DNA from: Hyalella azteca
Taxonomy: Eukaryota > Arthropoda > Malacostraca > Amphipoda > Hyalellidae
Assembly (NCBI RefSeq): GCF_000764305.2
Contig: NW_025933246.1
Span: 1 to 64,000 of the forward strand
Length of the DNA: 64,000 nucleotides
Direction of reading: 5' to 3'
Positions 55,778-64,000 of this stretch are shown here, in pieces. Position 1 is the stretch's first letter, and every line of letters begins with the position of its first letter. The notes below the pieces were generated by a model, which was given only the letters and a program-made list of their open reading frames with translations, did no database searches and was not told the DNA's origin. The translations under genes were made by a program, and so were the position numbers.

Positions 55778-56530
55778 TCAGACAGGCTGGGCCAAACGAG
55801 GCCGGAGCCAACAAGCCACTTGAACGGGCCCTCGCCATAGATCTATGATGTTGAGGGTTGTTGGATTGCAGTTGAAAAGGTGAGGCACGTCGTCATGCGG
55901 GAGTTGGCAGTGTGGATAAATGTTGCTGATGTTGTCGATACGGTTTTTGAAGCTGTTGAGTAGAATGGAGTGGCCGGACTGACCAATGTTAGGCATGAGT
56001 TCGTCTCGTTTTGGGTGGTAAAGAGGCATCCATCGTATGGGTCGATTTTTGGCGTGGGTGCATGGCGGCCAGCCGTTGAGACTTGTCGGGGCGTGGTACG
56101 TCTCAACGGCGGTTCGGGCGGCGTTTGTATGTTTTGATGTTGCAGGCAGTTTTGATGCATTTGCCCTCAATGGCGGCTGGCAAGACTGGTTGAATGAAGT
56201 GGTAGCGGGAGTGCAGAGTTGCTTTCCTAGTACGAGGTGGTTGGTTGAGGGTTGTGATGCTGTGGCAAAGGTTGTTGGTGTCATGGCTTTTTGCGAGGAA
56301 TTGTCCGGCCAGTAGATCAGGAGCTGATTTACTGTGGGCATTTGGCATAGCGAGTGAAGTTATGATTCGGAAGTGATGTTGTGGCATCCGGTGATTGTGC
56401 GTAGGGAGGCTGAGCACAATCATCCAGTGATTGTGCGTTTGGACTATTTGGAGGCAGTTGAGGTTCGACTTGGATGTGACTGGTGTCCAGGCTGGGTACT
56501 GGGAACCATATTTCGGGAACCATTTATATT
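55778..56530 (-). pseudogene. LINE ORF2 C-terminus (CCHC-type end)
   Basis: The 187-codon minus frame ends with GQSGHSILLNSFKNRID, CQLPHDDVPHLFNC and IDLWRGPVQVACWL. A C-x2-C...H-x4-C motif followed by DLW...P..VA..L closes the ORF2 of jockey-like LINEs. Upstream pieces lie in other frames to about 56523. It has no RT core and is likely the 3' end of a 5'-truncated copy, possibly the family of the fragment at 4285-4720. Confidence 0.75.
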
Positions 56531-57640
56531 ATATATGGGGAATCCCCTCTTTTCTCATTAAATATTGATTTAATGATTTAAAAACCAAATTTCAAATGCT
56601 ATGGACTAGTCCATCCTAGTCGTAATTGTCTATCTTCGTCAGTAAAGTTCCACTCGACTTCCTTCTTTACAACCACACCGACACCGTCCCTAAAATTTTG
56701 AAGTTTGTGGTGATTATTTGCGGTAACGCTATCTGAAAGTCGCTTCTTCGGTAAGAAATATTTATTACCGGAATATCACACAATTATTTTAGCTGATTTT
56801 CGCACATCCAACACAATATTACGCACACATATTCATTAACCTAAGTCCTAACGAACCGTCAGTTAAATTGTGCGGCTTTCTCGTTTCCCTCACCAGGATT
56901 TGACTGACGGGTGACGTTTTGAGGCTATTTGAGCACGTGGCGGCTGCAGAGTTGCCAGATAGTGGAAAGCAGAAACCGTCCAAAATTCCATTTCCAATAA
57001 CTTATGCGTAAATTTAAATTTTACGGTGTAATGATTCAATTTATCGTTCTTTATATGTTGAAAATTACAATGTGTGTGGGGTCATAATAGATTTCGGCCG
57101 TGCAACGCAATTGAAAAGGGCCGCGAAAAAGTCTCACCTGGCAACCCTAGCTCGTAAGGCTGGACGCAGCTGAGAAATATGATACAGAAAAATTTTTGGT
57201 CGTTTATTAAAGAAATAATTTTTATAATCGAATGAACAAAACTCATTTCGGAACTATTATTGTGCTGTTGAGGTAACAAGATATTATGTATGTTTTCCCC
57301 TTAACTTAATTTATTATATACGCTTTTAATACTGAAATTTTCTGGAAAAAGATGCCTTTTAATAGGTATTCGAGAAGTTTTCTAATTTTACAGAAATTTC
57401 CGACTATTTTTCAACACAGTTGCAGGGCAGCCATCCCAAGCAGGATACGCTGGTACACACAACCTTCGATGGAATTCGTAAGGAACCCGTATTGTTAAAT
57501 TCGATCACACGAGTTATTTGGGAAAATGTTTGTAAGCTTCACAATTATAAAGTTAAAAAAATTAATTTAGAAATATTCATTCTATGCAAATCTCACTGGT
57601 CACGGTTTCCCTTCGAATCTCGAAATAAATGACGATAGGT
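56530..57640. other. No gene seen
   Basis: AT-rich; no recognised domain, although short frames exist around 57420-57632. Confidence 0.45.
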
Positions 57641-57990
57641 TAGGTTAGCACCATTTCCACAGCTTTACGTTCGCGGTTTTATAGGTGCTTGTACACGGGG
57701 ACAGTACACTGAGTACATGCCGCAAGTAGATCTGGCAAATGTCTGCCGCTTGGTACTTATCCGGCAAGTAAGCCTGTACACGAAGAGAGTATAAGGTGCC
57801 GCTATCTTCTTGTAATCTTGTTCGCGCCCGCCAGTGCGTCGATAGAAGCCGTCGAGTGAAGTCTGTGAAGATGGATAGTGGGATCACCTTCAACAACTCG
57901 AGTCTGTACGTCGTTTTTATACTCTTTATTCGGGAGCGCAGCCCTGCACCCCAAATTTAGCTCATAAACAAGCCCTAGCGCCAACGCCTA
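57640..57990. repeat. Dispersed repeat shared with 6095-6155
   Basis: Two copies of a unit with TGTACACG(A/G) followed by G(G/A)ACAGTA or GAGAGTATA, and a TATCCGGCAAGTAAGCCTGT block, resemble 6110-6150. Minus frames here lack a recognised domain. Confidence 0.45.
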
Positions 57991-58136
57991 CCCTATAATG
58001 CAATAACTAAACTCAGCTCACACGCAAGAATCTGTAGGTAACTGAGTCATCTCCCCACACCAACTTTCAGCAACACCTACCTCACGTCACAGCCTGCTGA
58101 ATCAAATAGCCAATTGTCAACAGGTCCTATACTCAG

Positions 58137-58262
58137 AGATGGGCAGCGCTACTTGGAAATGTAGCGGCGCTACCGCTACCGCTACATGCTCTAAATGTAG
58201 CGGGCGCTACCGCTACCGCTACACCCACTAGATTGTAACGGGCGCTACCGCTACCGCTACAA
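58137..58262 (+). mobile_element. hAT-like terminus with CGCTAC repeats, copy 2
   Basis: CAGAGATGGGCAGCGCTACT opens a segment with three CGCTACCGCTACCGCTAC units; the related inverse copy is 29090-29190. It runs directly into the 22-bp minisatellite. Confidence 0.55.
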
Positions 58263-58263
58263 T

Positions 58264-58974
58264 CACTTGACTTTTAGGATGACTTCATTTGACTTTTAGG
58301 ATGATTTCACTTGACTTTTAGGAGGACTTCATTTGACTTTTAGGATGATATCACTTGACTTTTAGGAGGACTTCATCTGACTTTTAGGATGATTTCACTT
58401 GACTTTTAGGAGGACTTCATTTGACTTTTAGGAGGACATCACTTGACTTTTAGGAGGACTTCACTTGACTTTTACGAGGACTTCATTTGACTTTCAGGAT
58501 GATTTCACTTGACTTTCAGGATGATTTCATTTGACTTTTAGGATGATTTCACTTGACTTTTAGGAGGACTTCATTTGACTTTTAGGAGGACATCACTTGA
58601 CTTTTAGGAGGACTTCATTTGACTTTTAGGAGGACTTCACTTGACTTTTAGAGGACTTCACTTGACTTTTACGAGGACTTCATTTGACTTTTAGGAGGAC
58701 ATCACTTGACTTTTAGGAGGACTTCACTTGACTTTTAGGAGGACTTCATTTGACTTTTAGGATGATATCACTTGACTTTTAGGAGGACTTCATTTGACTT
58801 TTAGGATGATTTCACTTGACTTTTAGGAGGACTTCATTTGACTTTTAGGATGATTTCATTTGACTTTTAGGAGGACTTCATTTGACTTTTCGGAGGACTT
58901 CACTTGACTTTTAGGAGGACTTCATTTGACTTTTAGGAGGACTTCATTTGACTTTTAGGATGATTTCACTTGGT
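58264..58974. repeat. Minisatellite, 22-bp unit, about 32 copies (arm 2)
   Basis: CACTTGACTTTTAGGAGGAC plus TT and the variant with GGATGATTT alternate in runs. The same unit in short form closes arm 1 at 17812-17937, so the array expanded or contracted after the arms formed. Confidence 0.95.
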
Positions 58975-59903
58975 TTCCTCGCGATTCTTCTAAAATCCTA
59001 TTACATCCGCGGAGCTGATCTCTCTGACTCACCAGTTGAGCGACCTGAAACAATTAAGAAGAATTTTCATCGGAAATGACTTGACTACCACTAAAATTGA
59101 TCTCTATGATATTTTCGCTAGTTGGAGCTGATGTGGCTACTTCAAGATTAATTTTCCGGCTCGAGAAGCAAGACAATGTAATGCTTAATATCATCACTTA
59201 GATCGTCTCATCTGATCAAATTAGTTAAAATATTAAACAATATTCTAGACGCGTCACTGGTTATTACTGCCAATTCTCGTCAGAAAAATACACTAATTTT
59301 TAGATATTCAGGAATCGTATTTTATACTCTTGCTTTACATACTCACCATCAGCCAGTTGGCTTTCCTAATAATTCAGATTTCTCTTGACTACATTCTCAA
59401 CCGCACGAAATATTCTTACAATTTATCTTCTGTTTTTAATGATAATTTTTGTGCCTTACATAACATGACACTGCGATTTATATTTAAACTCAGGGTATAA
59501 TAATATTGTAGAGAAAGTGCTGACTAACCCAATTAAGTCTCTCATATGTGTGCTACCAAACTCCTGCTGAACTCAATATGTACATATATACGCGAAGGCG
59601 GCAAATGTGTTCAACATATAAGGCCTTGAGCTGCGAGTTAAATTGTTGCACTCCAGGTACCTGACGTAACGTCAACACTTTATCATTGTTACAAAATTCC
59701 AGTTTAATCCCAGAATTAAATGTGCTGCAAAAGTATGATAGGAAGCATGTTATTCAAGTTCAGAATGTTACTTAACTCTATCTGCCTGCCTTGAAAACTC
59801 ACGTCTGCCTCTTCACAGAAATCAGTCCAAAAATTACCGAGGAAAACACTTGCATTTGTTCAGAATATTGAAGGTATAACTTATACTCGATGTTACTACT
59901 TAC

Positions 59904-59957
59904 GGTGAGACGGAAGCCCGCGCAGGCCAGCGACAGCGCGAGTACCACCATCGTCAT
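59904..59957 (-). CDS. Signal-peptide exon, paralogue in arm 2
   Basis: On the minus strand the ATG at 59957 opens MTMVVLALSLACAGFRLT and meets the donor GTAAGT directly after (59903-59898). Length, phase 0 and hydrophobic core match exon 1 of the 15-25 kb gene, with changes at residues 3, 5, 14 and 16. No PAN or CUB exons were recognised further along the minus strand down to about 55 kb, so this copy may be a 5' fragment or may use exons I did not recognise. Confidence 0.5.
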
Positions 59958-61132
59958 CGTCAAGTTGTCGCTCGTTGCGGTCACTGGAAAAGATATGAGA
60001 AGCGTCCGTAGATTAGAGGTTTCGGAATTAGGTTCAGCTTAATTAAAGAGGAGCGGCAGTTTTGGCAAAGAGTTGGCCAAGTAGGCGGGCTGCATGTAAA
60101 GTCCATCCGAAGTGTGGACATGCATATTTTGCTGCAGAATGGCAGTCGCAACGAAGGAGTGGCGTTGAAATAATACGTTTAGTGAGCAGAGACTGTAGCT
60201 GCTTGATCAGCACCAGGCGCCCGAGGTAGTAAAAAGAAAAGGTAGCCTAAAGCCAATTCGTTTGCAAAATTGAAGGTTAGGAGAGTAAAAGAGATTTTTC
60301 AGCTAGGAGTCTGAATTTATTAGCGCACATAGCTAATGCGTCAATTATGACAGGCAACATCAAGTTAAACTTATAATAGNTTATTCTGTTAATTAATTCA
60401 TGCATGGTCACCGACTCTATTAAATTATTTATTCTGTCAATTAATTCATCATGTGGGTGTCAATGTCACCCACATCACGCTAGCGTGCAAATTCCGATCG
60501 ACTGGACAGATAGAAGTGTGTTAAATATCGATTGTAAGATTTGTAGAAGACAAACAAACAAGAAGTGAAGTTAAATAAAAGTGTGGTAAAAATACGGTCT
60601 AATTTGATCAGCCAAAAATTATCCACGCTCGATTTCTCTGTAGATAGACTTTTTAACCGAGTCTGTCTGTGACGACCTGCAACCGATCAAGGCTCTAAAT
60701 TTGAATATATAGCAGGCAGTGATCATCTCCCATAAGACCATAATTATTCTTCAGAGGCAAATTTGTAACTCTTCTTAGCCTTAACACACCCACCGCTCAC
60801 TCCTGCTCGCTAATCACACTTATGCGAATTCAGGAAAAGGTTCAATTTAATATTAGTGCGATATACCACTGAAGATTTACGGAAATAATTTGTTCAGTAT
60901 CGTGCCATTTCTCATGACGTAACACTATTGTATAGACAGGCGAGTCTACAGCTGCTCTGGCCCTACTCTGACTGTCGCAAATTACGATTGGTCAGGCGAA
61001 TTGGAAAGCAAATTCAGGCGAACGTGACAGCGTTGCAGGGAACGGGAATAAATGCATCTTAAATTAAAAATATATTTAGTATTTTGGTACTGATGATATG
61101 CGTTGAAGATGAAGACTTCGATATAATATAAA

Positions 61133-61257
61133 TTCACAAGGAATTTATTAACAAAGAAATCGCCAATAAAATTCACCATATCGATATTGAATCGATATTT
61201 CAATATCGATATGGTGCATTTTCTTGGCGTTTTCTTTGCTTTTAAATTCGTTGTGAA
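61133..61257. mobile_element. Palindromic insert, 125 bp (arm 2 only)
   Basis: Two arms of about 60 bp (left TTCACAAGGAATTTATTAAC; right inverse TTCACAACGAATTTAAAAGC) fold around a TCGATA centre, with CACCATATCGATATTGAA perfect in both. Arm 1 lacks it at the matching site, where TTTATATTATATCGAAGTC is continuous. It is probably a foldback MITE. Confidence 0.8.
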
Positions 61258-62345
61258 CTTGCGATATAAGCAGACTGATAATATAAGTAAATATAAATTC
61301 AAGTACATAAATAATACACGGATTTTAGTAATTGAAGAGCTAAAAAAACTAATATTTATAGTGAGATGATGTCAAAAATGACTTACCTTTTAACTTAAAT
61401 CAGCACTATAAATTCGATCAGTAAGGTTCTAACTGGTAGATTTCAAATGTATAAACCAACAAAAAGAAGAATATGTTAAAAGATGTTTGCACCTCTAGGT
61501 CCAAACAGCAAATGCTCCGTAGTGAAAGTGACTATCGCCCACTTCACGACAGGTAACCCCAGACAACCCAACGCAACGATCCGACAAACGAGGACTTTTT
61601 TGGTCCGATTACTGACCTGAGAAGCGTTAAGACACGTGTCATATTTCCTCTGAACTGACGATATTTGAATATTAAGAATAGCTTTCGTGCTTAAAATATC
61701 CTTGTTTTCTCTTCGTTTATTCTATTGTTATACATAATAAGCTGAAAGTTGACGAACAAATTTTGACGGGATTTTATTTTCTGATAACAAAGAACAGAGA
61801 CCTACGAGAGCGTATCTATAAATGTAGTTGACAGGGATCACCAGAATTTTTCGTGGCTATTGTTGTTGGGTTCTCAATAAGTTACTTCTGCGCACAAACA
61901 TTTGATAACTAAACATACTCTAAATAGACATAATAATTGTGAGCATTTGAATGTGTGGTAATAACAGACTGGCCCCCGGGAACAATGGCGGCGAGGACGA
62001 CTTGCCTGCCGGGGCTGAGGGCGGCAGAACACAGAGGTGGCGCTCCAGCGTGGCCTGGGGCTGTTACGTCCGAAAAACATACTTTGGATATTATGAAAAC
62101 TTGAATTTCTTCACATCCGTAGACTCTATTCAGGCTTGAAGTTCCTAATTAAGATTGTAAATAATAAAAATTACGTGTCTATTGCAACGCAATTTGGAAG
62201 TTGATTTGCAGGCTCAATGTGGTGGGAAATATTCATCTCTTATTGCGTTTGGAGTAATTTTCTACTTTCACAAAATAAGGGACATATTCTTCTGACCGCT
62301 GTAAGTAAAGACCTAAGGCTTGAGACAAAGATGATATATAAGGTA

Positions 62346-64000
62346 ACCTCTTCAAGACGTTCGTCGCGTTGATGATCGTTTGAGTGGTTTTTTAGTCTTC
62401 AAAGTGAAGACCAAAATCAAGAAAAGTGCAATGACTGAAGCAGCATTAAAATTGCTCCCAAAATGCAAATTGGTGAAGTGATATAAAAGCATCTAGGTTG
62501 GGATCGACTTACTAACTCACTGTATAATTTGACAGAAAAAGGAAAAAATAGAATTCGCGGGAATGACAGGCCGAAAATTATTGTTTCGGTGCGTTTCGAA
62601 AGTTGTAGCTACTATAAATTATTTTAGACGCTTCTACTCCAAAGTTTTGCCCATAAATACTATTTCTGCATAGCTTAACCAATTATATATCTGACATAAT
62701 GAACAAGGCGAGTGCAATAATCAACATTGTCAACTCAGGAGGAAGCTGTTTGAATGAATAAGTAGGATATAGCGTCATGTAGTCTAGACTCTGACAAGTG
62801 GGCGAACTTTATAAGAATTAATACGATTTTTGGTTGTCACTGGAAAAGCACTGCAGTTGACAGCTAGTAGCATAAATGAACTGGTATGGTTATATACATA
62901 TACCCTATCTCATATTTTTAGTGGCAAATAACTTATTTTTTCAGCTTCATTCCATTTTATTTGCAATTTTTCTTCAAGAAACAATATTTCATGATCGAGG
63001 AGTTTGGTTTCTGTGATAATGTATTTAAATTTACTGAATGGGCAAATAGTTCTCAGTTTTCTCGTTATGGATTTCTTCCACTACCGTCAATATCACCAAC
63101 GTCGCCACAGCACCTAAGTCGCCTGCGGTCTAAAGAAGCGATCTATTTCGTAAACCAAACTGCACCACCAATTTCTGGCGCAGTTAGAACAGCTCTATAG
63201 TTATTATGAGTTGATTTTATTATATATTTATAGTATTATATGATTATAGTACTGCTCAGTGACGGCTCATGTCATTGACTATACATTCATAACCGAGTTT
63301 GCTTTCCTCTATTAGCCAGTCTCAAGATGAGTTTTCAGAAAATTTACGCAAATTTCAACTGAAAATAAATTTTCACAAATAAAAAATTTGCGTGGATTTC
63401 AAAGTGAACTTTGGCGCCATCCCACTTGTCAAAACCAAACTTAAATGATAGATACTATAAAATTTTTTTCTAACGTGTGTCCAGCATACAATGGAGTTTG
63501 GAGCAGCTCCATTCAAGACGTTTCAACTATCGTCAATTACCGAAGACCTATGAGTCCAAACCACACATGAAAAATTGGGCTCGATAATCAACAATGAAGA
63601 TTTTAAAATAATTTAGTGTTTGAAAGTAACCTAGTATTAGCAAGTACCTTTTTGATAGAAATTTTCCTTCACTATCTAATTTGTGATATGTACATAGTTA
63701 CTGTTTACTAAAAGAAGCTAAGAATGGTCAAGCTCCACCAATTAGAATCGCTTATTATTGAAAAATTTGCGGAGACGAAACTGCATAAATGAATAACATA
63801 TATTATTACTTACTAATTATAATGAATATTTTTCTCGCTAAAAATTTTAGAATTTATATTAGTGCGAAACCTAGAGGCTAGAGTATAAGTTGGAGGCAGT
63901 GAGTGTGGAAGACATATATAGGAAAATTTAGAGCTGTAAAAACGGTTGGCTGGGCAAGACCTTAATAATGTCGCATCGAAAATGCGCATGATTTTAGTGC
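62346..64000. other. AT-rich region, no gene recognised
   Basis: A 79-codon plus frame at 62961-63200 has an ordinary-looking C-terminus but no domain or clear splice border. Nothing else is supported. Confidence 0.45.

Larger units (their letters stand above)
58264..62345 (-). repeat. Large inverted repeat, arm 2
   Basis: Reverse-orientation partner of 13000-17937. It lacks the 1.3-kb GACCGTAC segment (expected near 59590) and about 85 bp near 61570, and has the palindromic insert at 61133-61257. Order of all shared blocks is preserved. Confidence 0.9.

Noticed and set aside
55843..56423. Additional long minus and plus frames
   Set aside because: Overlapping registers of the LINE C-terminal fragment; only the 55778-56341 frame shows LINE motifs.

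Overview
The window looks like arthropod nuclear DNA, most likely insect or crustacean; I cannot name the species. The reasons are a sparse set of short exons with GT..AG borders, no bacterial-style gene packing, and many degraded elements of types common in arthropods: BEL/Pao, Ty3/gypsy and Ty1/copia LTR elements, non-LTR (LINE) reverse transcriptases, mariner, hAT and Harbinger-like DNA transposons, and a tRNA-derived SINE. Minisatellites are numerous. Nearly every long open frame is a transposon remnant, the antisense of one, or a minisatellite.

The main host-gene candidate is a multi-exon + strand gene from about 15.5 to 25.3 kb. I assembled it by reading splice borders: a signal-peptide exon (15490-15543), two exons with a PAN/apple-like segment (21369-21513, 21689-21820), two exons of unrecognised type (23031-23150, 23444-23536), and two exons forming a CUB-like domain (24626-24946, 25182-25276). 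The first junction is phase 0, every later one is phase 1, and the summed coding length is 960 nt (319 codons plus stop). Its introns hold a gypsy remnant, a SINE and several minisatellites. The 5' part of the CUB exon and its acceptor are tandemly duplicated. A possible terminal exon of a related gene lies at 12.5 kb, and weaker candidate exons lie at 47.3-48.5 kb.

The largest structure is a diverged inverted repeat: about 13.0-17.9 kb matches about 58.3-62.3 kb in opposite orientation. Each arm carries an intact copy of the signal-peptide exon, so the gene's 5' end exists twice, facing inward. Between the arms are direct duplications: 6.7-8.0 with 43.7-45.5 kb, 27.3-28.3 with 39.0-40.0 kb, 30.4-30.9 with 42.5-43.1 kb, and a BEL/Pao-bearing block at 34.7-39.0 with 48.5-53.1 kb. 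A RING/B-box gene fragment occurs at 3.8-4.2 and 54.7-55.1 kb.

Layout: 0-10.6 kb, transposon relics (hAT, copia, LINE, solo LTR, foldback element, SINE, mariner with a nested hAT MITE, Harbinger/MADF). 10.8-12.6 kb, minisatellites and a candidate terminal exon. 13-18 kb, inverted-repeat arm 1 with exon 1. 18-20.4 kb, gypsy pol. 21.4-25.6 kb, remaining exons. 25.7-31.3 kb, minisatellites, a LINE split by a solo LTR, and another solo LTR. 31.3-34.7 kb, AT-rich with no gene seen. 34.7-54.7 kb, two BEL/Pao copies with LINE, MITE and minisatellite DNA between them. 54.7-58.2 kb, RING/B-box and LINE relics. 58.3-62.3 kb, arm 2. The rest is unassigned AT-rich sequence. A library adapter at 485-522 shows that the first 0.5 kb may be misjoined.
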